From the NCBI GenBank assembly GCA_949361645.1, contig OX442430.1, positions 1,411,856-1,475,855 of the forward strand: 64,000 nt of DNA. Reading direction: 5' to 3'. Of this stretch, positions 12,459-25,900 are shown one piece after another (position 1 is the first letter of the stretch; every line of letters starts with the position of its first letter). The notes below the pieces were generated by a model. The model saw nothing but the letters and a program-made list of their open reading frames with translations, searched no databases and was not told the DNA's origin. The DNA comes from Spongilla lacustris (Eukaryota > Porifera > Demospongiae > Spongillida > Spongillidae). The position numbers were made by a program, and so were the translations under genes.

Positions 12459-12744
12459 CAAGATATAAAAAACATTCTCTCTGAGAAAGTTGGTGGTATA
12501 TAGGATTTGAAGGCAATGGTGGTGTAAAAAGGAAGGGAACAAGGGAGCAACGATGATACGAATTTTTTTAACAGTCCTATATTTAGCAACGTAAAATGTA
12601 TGTACTACAAAAGTGATAAATATAGGACTGTTAAAAAGAATTCGTATCATCGTTGCTCCCTTGTTCCCTTCCTTTTTACACCACCATTGCCTTCAAATCC
12701 TATATACCACCAACTTTCTCAGAGAGAATGTTTTTTATATCTTG
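12459..12744. mobile_element. Fold-back MITE family A, copy 1
   Basis: Two arms of about 130 bp are near-perfect inverted copies around a short loop near 12590-12615. The ends read caagatat...atatcttg. It shares arm sequence such as tataggatttgaaggc with copy 2. It has no coding capacity and a transcript would fold into a long hairpin. Confidence 0.85.
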
Positions 12745-12889
12745 TCAGATATATAAATAAAGCATGTAACCAATATACGTAATTTGCAGCTGTTCTCGCG
12801 CGCCAAGATATCAGTACGTAATCGCTACGTAGAGTTAGCTATATTAAAACCGTTTCCATGACAATGCTTCAGAATTGTGGATTCATTGT

Positions 12890-13140
12890 GTATGATCGGC
12901 TGAGTCCTCCCGAGTTCGGTACGATGCTGATGCTGAACAAAGGCGGGCGTCTGCTCGTAATATGTACAGAGCAAATCTGGAGTCGAACAGAGCTTCTAAG
13001 AGGTGGCAACAGGAAAAGAATTCTGTTGCGGTGCGAGCTTCTAAGAAGCGACGTTATGAACTGAACTCAGACGAGAAACGAGCTTCTAAGAGGGAAAGCT
13101 TGGCGCGCGAGTTTCGAACTAATAATGGAACAGCTGCAAA
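12890..13140 (+). pseudogene. RASKR-repeat protein fragment, copy 2
   Basis: The open frame reads RVRYDADAEQRRASARNM, then YRANLESNRASKR, then RYELNSDEKRASKR. These are three rounds of a loose basic repeat ending in RASKR, and copy 1 at 10938 shows the same frame with stops. An in-frame TGA lies just upstream near 12893 and the reading fades after about 13140. The downstream EPYFYDTSYN segment seen in copy 1 is absent here. It is probably a truncated mobile-element gene; a host origin is not excluded. Confidence 0.5.
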
Positions 13141-13288
13141 TGCCGGTAACATAACTGTAAACATTGTGTTGCTAGGCAATAAACGTGGGAATTACAACGG
13201 CTGGATTTTATCGTACAATCGTATTCAGTTACTTCTACATTGTACAACCTATACACTAGTAGTCACTTATTTAAAAAAATGAATGAAG

Positions 13289-13565
13289 CAAGATACAAAA
13301 AACATTCTCTCTGAGAAAGTTAGTGGTATATAGGATTTGAAGGCAACGGTGGTGTAAAAAGAAAGGGAACAAGGGATTCAGTGGAGATGCAATGATTATT
13401 CCTATATTTAGCACTGTATAGAACGTCATTACAAATACGTTGCTAAATATAGGAATAATCATTGTATCTCCACTGAATCCCTTGTTCCCTTTCTTTTTAC
13501 ACCACCGTTGCCTTCAAATCCTATATACCACTAACTTTCTCAGAGAGAATGTTTTTTATATCTTG
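13289..13565. mobile_element. Fold-back MITE family A, copy 2
   Basis: Inverted arms of about 125 bp share sequence with copy 1 (gagaaagttagtggtatata, ggtggtgtaaaaag). The loop is near 13415-13440. Arms within the copy match each other better than they match copy 1, as expected of hairpin elements. Confidence 0.85.
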
Positions 13566-13879
13566 TATACATTTATATTGGTACAGACATTGCATGATTA
13601 TTCCGCAGACCACATATATGTTTCATACATTGTCCATATGTGTACACTGTGAATGGTTTTTAATATCTAACTGATGCACAATGCACGTGATCACATTTTC
13701 TTATGCATGTACACACATGCATATCACAGGGAGTGCTATATAAATGTAAGCTATTTTGCTGAATCATTAATAATGAATGGGAAAAAAAATTCTATTCAGG
13801 GCAATAAGTAGAAAAGGAATAGTGTTATATCATCATCATCAAAAACTTACATTGGCAACTTGATTGGATTTTTTGGGGC

Positions 13880-14250
13880 GCAAACACCCACAAAACGGAC
13901 TGCAATTTAGAAGTAACAAACTCATTATACAGTATAAACACCCACAAAATGAATTGTATTTAAAAAGTAACAAAATCATTATAAACACCCACAAAATAAC
14001 TGCAATTAAAAATACCCACAAAATGAACTGCAATTAAAAATACCCACAAAATGAACTGCAATTAAAAATGCCCACAAAATGAACTGCAATTAAAAAGTAT
14101 TAGAAACACACCCACAAAATGAACCTCAACTAAAAAGTGTTAGAAACACCCACATATAGAACTGCAATTAAAAAGCATTAGAAACACCCACAAAATGAAC
14201 TGCAATTAAAAAGTACTAGAAACACCCACAAAATGAACTGCAATTAAAAG
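13880..14250. repeat. Minisatellite of cacccacaaaatgaactgcaattaaaaa
   Basis: About ten imperfect copies of a core containing cacccacaaaatgaactg and caattaaaaa, spaced about 27 to 40 bp because of variable A/T spacers. It is AT-rich and non-coding. Confidence 0.8.
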
Positions 14251-14672
14251 CTCATTATAAGAAAATCAATCTATCTTTCGATTCTTCTTGCCACGTGCAC
14301 ATTTGCCATGTGCTCAGTTTGTCATGTTGTGAGGGTACAGAATGGAGTTGTTCAAAATTTGTTATACTCATAGGACAGAACAGTTGCGACCGCACATCCA
14401 TTCATAAATATATTTTGGAACCACTTTGCAAGTGAGGTTTTCGAATGCTTGTTGCTAATAACAAATGATTTTAAAAATGACGTTATATGTAAATGATCCT
14501 TTAAAGGGGATTAATTAGCTTGTAGAATACACACTTCATTTACAAGGAAATAGTTACATTTACCACATTATGCAATAGGGAAAGTGTGTGCAATACAGTC
14601 AACTAACACTTTCATATTTTTGTATGCAATAGTTATCTATATGCTATCAGAAATCTGTCTGCTCATATATAT

Positions 14673-15495
14673 GGGAAAGTTTACGAGAAAAGGGACCTAG
14701 CGTTTATTATAAAAAAGTATAATAAAAATGCATTGCGTTTGATTTGCCATAACTTCCGAACAGTTAACGCTATCACCTTCCTATTTTCAACACTTCATAC
14801 TGCACCATTTCTCTATGGTAAAATACATTTTGGAGTCTTGCACTTGCTCCGTGTCAGTATTGCAACGTTCGATACCCCACTGGGTTCAAACCCGCCATAA
14901 CTTTCGGTAGGAGTAATCAATTCGCTTCAAATTCGGTTTGTAGGTAGAGAGGTCCTATACCTATCGATTTCTTCTGTTCGTTGATTTTTATGCCATCCAT
15001 TACGGAGATACAGTTGAACAAACTACGTGCCCATTTTCGCGCTCGATTTGCGCCAATGATTTGGGCAAATTGCGTTCCGCTCAATGTATGGGGAGGCGGG
15101 ATTATAACATTGGCGCGAATCAAGCGGGAAAACGTGCACGTATAGTTTGTTCAACTGTATCTCCGTAACGGATGGCATAAAAATTAACGAACAGAACAAA
15201 TCGATAGGTATAGGACCTCTCTACCTACAAACCGAATTTGAAGCGAATTGATTACTCCTACCGAAAGTTATGGCGGGTTTGAACCCAGTGGGGTATCGAA
15301 CGTTGCAATACTGACACGGAGCAAGTGCAAGACTCCAAAATGTATTTTCCCACACAGAAATGGTGCAGTATGAAGTGTTGAAAATAGGACGTTGATAGCG
15401 TTAACTGTTCGGAAGTTATAGCAAATCAAACGTAATGCATTTTTATTATACTTTTTTATAATAAACGCTAGGTCCCTTTTCTCGTAAACATTCCC
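14673..15495. mobile_element. Palindromic MITE family B, copy 1 (823 bp)
   Basis: Two arms of about 370 bp are inverted copies with few mismatches, and the ends read gggaaagtttacgag and ctcgtaaacattccc. The centre (about 15060-15110) holds the only unpaired part. The arms share long stretches with copies at 26867 and 34348. ORFs across it are palindrome artefacts. It is followed directly by an AT-only tract. Confidence 0.9.
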
Positions 15496-15582
15496 ATATA
15501 TATATTATACATTATAATTATAATTATTATTATATAATTATATTATAATTATAATGATTATAATTATTATATTATATATATA
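15496..15582. repeat. AT-only microsatellite-like tract
   Basis: About 85 bases of almost pure A/T with tta/taa permutations abut the end of the palindromic element at 14673-15495. Similar tracts flank the copy at 34348. Confidence 0.85.
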
Positions 15583-16239
15583 GGATTGGCTTCGTGGGCG
15601 TGGTTTTCGATCGAGCGTTTTAAAACGGTAACGAAGCGTTGCCTTTACTCGCCAGCTCGCATAATTCATCACAAACATGACAGATAAGCACATATAACGT
15701 GAGCTTCGCTAAACAGTGCCGTTTACTTCGAGTGACAAGTCGGTACCAAAATTCCGCCATTTAATTTTTGTTCATCTCCTCCTCCTCTTCCGTCTTCCGT
15801 CCATCACGTATAACTCGCGACAGGAACGTTGTACGAAGACGAGATTATAGCTTCAAAAAGAAGCATTTTATTTCCAAACGTGCCCTTTCGTACAAATAAG
15901 ACCTAAAGTTGTTAGCTGGTGATGAAGTGCCGTGAAATGACCCAAGCAGGTGCAATTCATTACCTAGCAGTATGCAATATGACGTGACATACGCGTCTTA
16001 ATTTACCGTTGCCAGGCTACGCACAATTAACGTACGCAGCTGCAGACAGGTTCTAATTCAGCAAACGGCTCGTTAGCAAGGAGAACTCTGAGTTTACGAT
16101 ATCCGAAGAACAAAGGTAGGCCTATCAATAAAAAGAGGCCTATATACTCAGACTACATGTACACATAAGAGGAATCTAAGCGTCCTATGCATCGCAACGA
16201 ATACACTAAGCCATATACACTCCTGGCAGAGAAAAAAAG

Positions 16240-16535
16240 AATTAGGGGAACAAGTGAATCAAAACCTTCTCTATCGAGAAAGTGATTGGTGGTATGTAGT
16301 GCAAAAAGCAAGGAAACAAGGTACAGTATGTTAAAGTGAGGTTTGGTAGGATCCTACAACTATAACAGTCCTACATTTGCAAATAGGCTTCTTCATTTGC
16401 AAATTCAGGACTGTGAGTTGTAGGATCCTACCAAACCTAACTTGAACATACTGTACCTTGTTTCCTTGCTTTTTGCACCACCAATCCTACATACCACCAA
16501 TCACTTTCTCGATAGAGAAGGTTTTGATTTACTTG
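16240..16535. mobile_element. Fold-back MITE family A, copy 3
   Basis: The arms pair from attaggggaacaagtgaatc on the left to gattttgatttacttg-type sequence on the right, around a loop near 16385-16400. It is closest to copy 4 (shared gtaggatcctac and tttgcaccacca). A TA run follows at 16536-16554. Confidence 0.85.
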
Positions 16536-16554
16536 TATATATATATATATATAT

Positions 16555-16958
16555 AAGGCGCTGAATTCTTTAAAACATGCTCTTTTTTTGCTTGTCTTTG
16601 GACATTTTGGTGGAATTTTATAAATCCAGTACAAATGAAGTAGCATGCTTAGCGTTCAGTAAATGTATGGCTAATAAAGAAATTCAGTTCCTGATAGCAA
16701 ACAGGTTTCCACCTTGTTTCATATTTTCTGTTCATTATAAAACAATTCATATGTGTGTACACAACAAATAAACATAACAAAGCCCATCATATAACAAGTC
16801 AGATTAAACATAGGTCAGTTAGTGGTGGGAACAAGGCAATATATGTGATACTAGTAAGTGCTAAGGTATGCACTTTGTACCGGTATCCAGTATAGGTATA
16901 GTAATGGCTGAATATTGTCTGATGACCAATAACAATCATTTCATTAATATCTGCATAC
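16555..16958. other. No gene; possible 3' end of the ankyrin gene
   Basis: If the donor at 16958 is not used, the last ankyrin exon reads on in frame to a stop at 16799-16801, giving a second possible C-terminus. No AATAAA-type signal is obvious just downstream on the minus strand. Otherwise nothing is recognised. Confidence 0.4.
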
Positions 16959-19900
16959 CTTTTTACTCCTTTGAACTGGGTAATGGTATCAGCGTATTCA
17001 TTTGGGCACAAATGCAAAAAAGACTTTCCTTTCTGGTTGCTAATCTCCATATTGGAACCCTCTTGGGTCATAAAACATGCCCAAATGATTCTGCTGGCTG
17101 TTTCCGCATCTGATGGAAGCTTGGATTGAGATTGGAGTTTGTCTTTAATCTTTGAGAAATTGAATGGAACAAATGTGTCAGAAACATATATTATGTATAA
17201 TGTACCTTAAGCAGCTGAGGTGTATCATTTGATGGTGCTGCCATCTTTGGTAGCACAAAGGCATAATGTAGTGGAGTATCTCCATCCTTGTCTACAGCAT
17301 TTATATCTGCACCATAGCCAACCAGCTGCTCTGCCACCACCAGGTGTCCAGCAATCAGAGCTACATGCAGAGCTGTTTGTTCACGTGCATTCTTCACATT
17401 AAGGTCACAGTGTTCCTAATGTTTGAACAGAAATGGCATATGAAATTATTATCATGCTAAAAAGTACTAGCAATTTTTGCGGGCTACAAGATTCAATTAT
17501 ACTTATTAATACTGTGGCACAATAAATTCCATTTTTAGTACTTTTATGCAACATCAATAGTTTATATTTTGATTCATATGATGGAGGTTTTTGTAATTTA
17601 TTATAATTGAGCTTATACTATTATGTGTTGAAAGAAACCAAAAAGTCTTATACCTATCATTCAAAATATTTCCAAAAGGCTGGTGAGGAATCTCATGTGC
17701 CGCCTGTAACCGAATATAAACTGCTTATGTGTGTGAAGTTGTAACAAGTTCACAACGTGGAATTGAAACATTCTTGATGAGAAGTTGGGTATGATGAGAT
17801 TTTGAAGGCGTAAAACCAGGTAAACCAAATGTTTGAAGATGCCCATTTATATGGCAGTACAACTTGCATGCACTATGTATTGTCTAATTCAATTCATAGT
17901 ACATAGTACAAGGTCACAGTGAATAATTATTACATTGCCACAACTCACTGAAGCAGCCAGAACATTGACAACATAGATGTTGCCATTCAGAGCAGCCAAA
18001 TGCAGCATTGTATATCCATCATCTTTCTTGTTGTTGATAAATTGCGGGGTGAGTTTGATGAACATCTCAACAACACTGCAGAAGTAATATATTTTGAAAT
18101 TTATTCATATGCAATGATTATGAGTACATGTAATACGTCTAAGAATAACAGTGGAGATCTACGGTTGCTGTGGTGCAGAAGACCAGGGCCCAGGTCTCTC
18201 TTTTCAGCTTCTCTTCTCGTTTTGCCCTTGTGAGAGCTAATACAAGACCATTTCATTCTTAGTCTACACCATTAATTAATCGTGCATCTGTGAGTGAGGG
18301 CACTGGCTTCGGGTAGCAGTGTGATGTGATGTGACTACATGTCTGTATTTATGTGCTTATCTTTCAATAATAGTCACAATAATCTTTTTTTTTTAATAAT
18401 AATAAAATCAAATATATTTTAACTTATACTATTTCAATCATATTTACAATACAAAAATAATACGTAATACACACAACACCCTACAGTTAATTAAATTTTA
18501 AGATGGGAGCCACCTGGAGAGGATCGCTGTCGCATTCGCTCTCACCAAGGTTTAGCCTACTGTACAGCTCAGACAGCACAGCTGATTTAGTTTTGCCCGA
18601 TGTTATGGCAAGACGGGAGGCAAGCATTTTAAACGAATCTATGGCTTTTTTTCCCCAAGCACCATACGACTCTGCAACCAGAGTTATGCAACACCACCCC
18701 AAGGCATTGCATTTGGGGTCATTTTCTGTGTGTTTATGCTCTTCAGTGGACAACGCAGCTGCCCCAGCTGACAACCCCGCTACTGATACAATTTTAGGAT
18801 TTAGCGGTGATGTCACTGAGATATCAAAGGCAGCTGGTTTGCCAAGGGCCCAATTGGGTAGCAAAATGTCTGCGGGGCGTGAGTAGTCGTGGTCTGAAGT
18901 AAGGTTGCAACCCATCTCCACCTTCACACTCAAGTGGGCTCTACGGCAAGTCTCCACCAACACATTGCGCAGTTGGTTGTGACGGGTGACCACGTCTCCT
19001 CCTTTTCTACATGTCGTGGCGGGGTGACCAAGGGGATCTAATGCACTGCTTGGGCATAGGGCACATTGGGAACCATTAGAGGTGTCCAAACCAAGCCACC
19101 ACTTGACAGCTACCTGGAATACTGAAGGCTCAAGATGAAGGCCGAGACCTTCAGAAGGGACTACAGACAGCCATGAAGCAGCATGTGGGGATGAGACAGA
19201 CAACAGATGAGCCTTATCAGCAACAGAAGAAGCAATCAGGATGCTATTGAACTGATGGATATCAATCTTGCTTGAAAGTTGCTTTTGATGGACTGGAGAT
19301 GAAACTAAACAATCAGTCTGAATTGCATCCAAAGGATATACGGATGCATTAAATGTCTGTACTGCATGCGAGAGATGGTGGTCTGATATGGAGCCATAGC
19401 CAGAGGAGCATAGAGATGCATTGAATGCTACAGGTAAGTGGCGGGACAGAGACCTCATGCCCCCACCCTCCTTTGCTTAGGCTTAGCTGGGCTTGCTGCC
19501 AGGCAACATCAGTTGTATCAACTGCAGTGCATGATGAAAAACATCTACAAACATCTTCATCAAAAAGCTCAAGAGAAGCCATAACAAGCGAAGGAGGAGT
19601 GGCACGGGCTAGATGTGCAAGCCAACAGAACCCGCCACACATACGCAAGAGCGTTAAAGCAACCCGAGGGTCCACTGCACCAACTTCCTCAAGTCTTTCA
19701 AGTGGAGGTCTTGCCTCTAACCTCTTCCTGGAGACAAAGGCTGAGCAAAAATCTTTATCACCTATTAGAATTCCCAAGATCTCAATGTTGGGATTGCGAG
19801 ACTGTTTCATGTCAGATGGGAAAGAGCTCAGATCGCTTTGGCTGAAGAGCTCACATTTTGACACATTCACAAAGAGGCCAAGTGTTGGACCAATACCTTT

Positions 19901-22900
19901 GATGAATGCCAGTGCCCTATGTACTGCAGATATGGGACCAGCCAGCACTCCATCATCATGATACCAGGCATCAAACTGAAGATGTGAACAAACCTCATCT
20001 TTAGTGATAACAGAAATTAGTAAGTTCAAGACCAGGTCAAAAAAAAGAGGTCCTAGTGGGTCCCCTTGCTGAACTCCAGATTCAGACTGCAGGTGACCCA
20101 TTGTGTGCCATAACAAAGGATGTTGCTCATAGCACCAACAGGCCCAAGGGAGTAACTCTGGAAAGTGATTTTTAACTTCAATCAAGAGAGCTTGATGTGA
20201 CACCAAATTAAATGCGTTCTTCAGATCTACCTTAGGAACAACAAATTCAGTGTCATTCCAATGCTCCTCAACACATCTCCTCAGCCCATGAGCAATTTTC
20301 TCTGTGCCAAAAGGGCATGCCACACCAAATTGATGTGGATGAAAAAACTCTGCTGCCTTGCATTTCACTGCAGCACAGACACTTTCCTGTCAGGCGGCGG
20401 AGGGTTTCTCCAAGAGCAATGGGCCGAACATCCAGGGGGCAATCAGGCTTAGATTTATTCAATGCAGCCAGGTTTCCACCAGCGAGGAAGACAGAAAGTT
20501 GAGATGGGGCTCTTCCTGATGCAAGAAGATGAACAACTGCCTTGAGAGAAGACAGAACTGCCGTCTGAATAGGAGAGTCTGCTACATCAATGAGATGCTG
20601 GACACGGAGACCAGTAGGCCCAGCAGCAGTGAGTTTAGGAAATGATCTCAAAATTGCCATTATGTTAACACTACTGGGAATGCTAACATCAAATTCAGGT
20701 GCAGTAGGTTCACACTTGGGGTGCTTTGTAGGTAGCAACTTCCATGTCTCTTCAGAATATGGTGCAACACCTGATGAAACTAATGCCTGACATGCCTTAC
20801 CATAAAGACCATCTTGGGCAAGGGAGATTGCTGAGATCACCTGTTGTTTTGAAGAGCTGTCCTTGGCATGATACAATCGGTTGGATGGTAAAGCACGGGC
20901 CCTTGCCATCCTCCACAATTCACTGAAGCTATCCTTTAACCAAAGGTCACAAAGAGCCTCAATAGGGACTGGTTTATTATGACGGCCTCCTCGCTTAGCA
21001 CTTGGAAGGATGCACTTTGGAAGCATTAAAAGCTTCAACCAGGAATCTAAGGAGTTCTCAGAAACAACCCTCTGTAAGGATGAAGAGAGAGCTCTTGCGA
21101 AGGCATGCTTAGCTCGGTTAGGAATAAATCGTATGGTGGCACATTTGAGGCTGAAAACCTCCTCTAGGGAACGTAATACATCTGGTGGAAGAGCAGCACT
21201 GGAGTTTAAATTATAGGACTGGCTACCAGGGGAGGCTAATACATATGATGTAAATGATATACATTTCAGACTGTGTGAGGACTGACGGGACAAGGCAACC
21301 AACTCTGAACAATGATGGCAAATATAAAGACGTTTTTTTCCAGCAACCAGGTGTTAGGGACATCACCAGGAAAAATCCCTTATGCATTAGCACATAATAA
21401 TCTGATTAAACAAAAGCCAGGACATTCTTTGCTGATGGGATATTAAACCCACATGTACCATCAAACCACACATCTGCTAGCTACTGAAGTCATGAAAACA
21501 ATAAAAAAGAGCCTATGAGCAACATATTAGAGCTGTTGAACATGCATCCGTCACCCCTACCAGTAATGTGCCTTCAACTGCCTGAAGAAAGGGTAAAATC
21601 ACTACCACTACATATATCAACCTTGCAGATAGGTTGGCATCAAAGTGGGGATTGCCCTACAGGACTCTTGGGATGTTTGGCTGATAGCTTTGTCCATGTA
21701 TCCTCAATATTGGGAACTAGGACGTAAGGATCTGGCTAGCCTTTCCAAGAATGCATTGCTTCGGTGATCCTCTTTTCATTTACAACAGTGGAAGAAGACC
21801 AAGGGCCATGACGTGACACATGCTGTTTGGTACAAGCCCAGTGGGAAGCAAACTGACCACACTCCCAGGACTCACACAGCAGTTTGATGTCGGTAGGGTG
21901 GTGATGATGACCATGGCATGGGGCAGAGGGAAGGACATATTTTGGAAGCATAAGAGTTTAATCCATGAGTCAACCGTGTTATTGTATAGGATTTTGGATA
22001 GGATTTATGCTAGAGCACGTGCAAAATGTCTTGGATGGATTCAAAAAAATTGTTGGGCACTTCTGACTGAATACCTCATCCAGAGTAGGTAGGCTATTTA
22101 GAGGCAGGGAAGGAAGGGTGGGAGAGCTCTGAAGCTGCGAGGAAAAATTACTGCAGCACCGTTTATGGTGAGACAAAGACTGAGAAGAGGATACAAGTTG
22201 GCGGCAGCGAGGACAGATGAAGAGGCCTTGTTTATTAAGCCAAGTGGTAGGAACCTCACCAGAAAAGATACCATGCGCGTGTTGTTGCATGTGAGAGTGC
22301 CACATGGAGGGGGCGTGGCAACCCTGAACTGTGCAAGGCGATCTGCACACTGCGACGTGAGGATTGACTGCTGATGAAGAAGGCTGCACGGAGGTGCTTG
22401 ACGCAAAATGGTCTGGGTCATCTGGGATCGTCGGGTCTCATTGCACAAGCTGTGGTTGGTTTAGTGATGTTGAAATTGGATGCTGCGGGGGACGGATGTA
22501 CACTATTACTGAATGTTGTGACGATGGCTGGTCATGAACAGGAGAGGCTTAGAATTTTGGGATAAAGGCTGCAACAAACCAGATGACAATGAAGGTTGCA
22601 CCTGCTCTGTTGATGATGACAGCTGCCCTGGACATACCGATAGAGGTAACTGTGGCGGAAGAAGGAGCAGATCCTCCTGCGGAAGGAACTGAGGGGAGGC
22701 GTGTGAGGTTGACACCAATGAATATGATGGTGATGGTGACCGCAAATTAGTCGCAGTGCTAGATGAATTAGAACAGGAACCGCGTCCACGCTTCTCTTTT
22801 ATGCAAAAGCACGGCTTACAACATGCATTGGGGTCATTACATTTACAGCAAGGCCTGCTAAGGGAATTGGATTTCCATTCCTGTTGCACCCGCAAATTTC

Positions 22901-25900
22901 CTCAACCTCCATTTTCATTTGTTTCTTATTACTTACATGTATCATTATTAAAATTACAAAACAAAACTTTTTAAAATCAAATAAAGTAATTGTTTCTTTG
23001 TATGTGTAATTCTTGTCAATTATACCCACAGATGATTAATAAAGGGACCAATGTAATGAGGTGGGTGGTTAACTTTGGTTTTCAGGCGAGGACTGATCTG
23101 GCAAGGATCGCACTGATATTTGATTGAACCAGAATGAACTGTTCATAATTTATGTTAATTTCCAAAACCAATGTGGTGTCGACCACTGACGCAGCATTGG
23201 ATCACTACTTATAGATCAAGTAAGTGATGTAGTGGACATTCACATTTCTGATCTCGGTAAAATCTTTTAGCACATGGGCAAAAAACCAATGCTTCAACTG
23301 CCATACGATTATAATTCAAAAAGAAAATTTATCCATATTACACATGCTTGATGCATTGCATGCACTGAAGCATATGTTTTTTTTTTCAATCAGTTTATAT
23401 GCTACTACATCCTTAAACATTGTAAATTACTTACGATGTTGATCCTTTTCTAGCAGCTAAATGCATTGCTGTGAAGCCTTTTTCATTTCTTGTAGTAGGA
23501 ATTGCACCACCTTCCAAGAGTGTTGAAATGCATTCAGGTTTATCTTTTAGTACTGCAAAGTGAAGAGCTGTGTCTCCATCGGCATCCTGTGTGCAGATTT
23601 TGAAAATTGTGCTACATTTGTATATGATGTAAGCTAAGGATTGCATTTACCTGCTGCTGAGGATCTATGTTTGGTCGTTTCAATAACAGTTTTGCCACTT
23701 TTTTATGTCCCTTTGCTACAGCTATCATCAGAGGTGTGATGTCTCTGTTGTTTTTTGCATTGACATTTGCTCCAGCGTATAGCAAAGGTTCCACAATTTC
23801 TTCATTATCCCTAAAATAAAATAATTGAGAAAAATTCTTATTACATATGTGCAGCTATTAAATGGAACCCTATGCACAAATGTTTGCAGCAATACCTTTG
23901 AGCAGTTAGATGAAGTGGTGTGTCTCCATCTTCATCCTTAAAAGATAATTAGGTTACTTGATATGCAAGACCCCTCCCCCAACATAACTGCCCTCACTAT
24001 TAAGCATGTGCACAGCTATGTCATTCCTAAATATATTCATTCTTCATTTACTTTGCTCTTAATTGCGACAATTATTAATTATCATTGATAAATTCCTAAT
24101 CAATCCACACAGTTTGAATAGAGCTCCAGTATTTTTGTTGGATCATCAAGATGTAGTAAGAAGAAACAAAAACATCCTTCAAAACATGTGAGGTGTTCTA
24201 TTTGCCATCATTGTGGTATTGTGTAGTGTAATGTACTTACCTTTATTTCCAAGTTTGGTTTAAACTCCAGAATGACTTTTAATACATTTACATCATTTTT
24301 AGCCACTGCACAGTGAAGGGCTGACTTGTTGGAAATTTGCACATTGACCTGGATAAATATGTATGCAAGTTTGTTGCAATAGACTGTTAAGGAATCTTTC
24401 AGTTTGTTCACCAGCATCCATGAATATTGAGCATAGCCCATAAAATGTTACCCTTTTTAAATATATTCATTGTGAAAGTGAGGCATTGTAATGCTGATCC
24501 ATGATGTTTGTTTTGTATTACAGCCAGTCCTCCTCTCTTCCCATCTCCAATGTGCATGGTAAAATACATATAGTTTATGTCACAACTGAGGATTCACAGT
24601 AATAAAATCCTTATTGGTACTAAGTGCTAGTTCAAATAGTTTGGGCACTTCTGGATGGTTTCAGTGTTCTCTCACTAAACGTATTGAAATCAATGTGATT
24701 CGTTAATGCATTGTAAATTCTTACTGCTTAGGGTAGTGGACTTGAAATACCTAATGGACCATTTAAACTTCAGCACTCTTGTTTACATAATACCGCACTA
24801 AACTCGTAAGTACAATTCACCGAATATACACAGATTTCTTATTTGTTGTAAGTTTTACTTGTACATGTAGCTTAATTTAATATTTAATTTTTTTGTTTTT
24901 CACTGACTAATGCACGCTTTAACACATGCAGCTTTCATACCAGTTCTGGATTTGACTGTAATAATTTTCTAACTTCATCTGCTTCTCCAGAAATAGCTGA
25001 TTTGAGTAACTTCCTTGCCTTCGATGCCATATCTGTGTGTTTGTGTGTTATAAATTGTTTAGCTACAGCAATGCGATGTACCATTTCAATTATATAAGTG
25101 GATGACATTAGTGATACTTCACATCATATAATTCTTTAATATTCGTACCTGCTTACCTTATTCTAAGCTTTGTAAATTAAAAGTAGTTTTTTGTGGGGTT
25201 TTTTGTGCCAAGTGCATTTGAAATATATTGTACACCCATCACATCGGTTTTCAGTTCTTAGTTCCTATGATGCTTATCTATTGTACTGTAGCAAGCTTTT
25301 AAGATTCCTTGGACTTAGTTATTATGAGCCTCGAGTAAAAAGCTTGGTGCTCTAAGACAAGATAGTATGACATTTATGATAGAAGATGAATAAATGTATA
25401 TTTTATTTTATTTTATCTTGTGAACATCTCAAAAACAAATATAATAAAGTCATGTCTCCTCTTGCAACAAAATGCATAAAAATGAATTATTTAGTGCTGT
25501 ACACTGAAAATCCAATAACTTTTAAGATTGCTTTCTTGAATTTGCATTTTATTGGCCTAATCATTTAGTTGCAATTATGTCACACTAACATGCTGCTTTA
25601 AATACCATCATATCAATACCTAGTGTCATCTCTTCTTTTGATGCCGAGTCTTTATTTACTGGTGTCAGGCACAGTGGGTTAAAGGCCCACATATCACTTC
25701 TGAAAATAACTGCCACATCTCCATCTTTGTCCACTCTCAGTACTTTACCAGTTTGACCCATACTCTACAAAATATCATAAATTGATCAGTAAGAGTCCAA
25801 GCAGGTATTATTAACTTACTTTTGCCATGTCATCAACCCACCCTCCATGACCTTCTTGCAAGCGGCGCACTTTGTTAGCATCATCCAGTACACGCACCAT

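Noticed and set aside
14917..15123. ORFs inside the palindromic elements (also at 27115, 34612)
   Set aside because: The same peptides appear in all copies only because the DNA is a repeat; no start context or domain.
18503..20452. Plus-strand ORFs over the LINE (e.g. 127 and 178 residues)
   Set aside because: Shadows of the minus-strand RT ORF, without motifs of their own.
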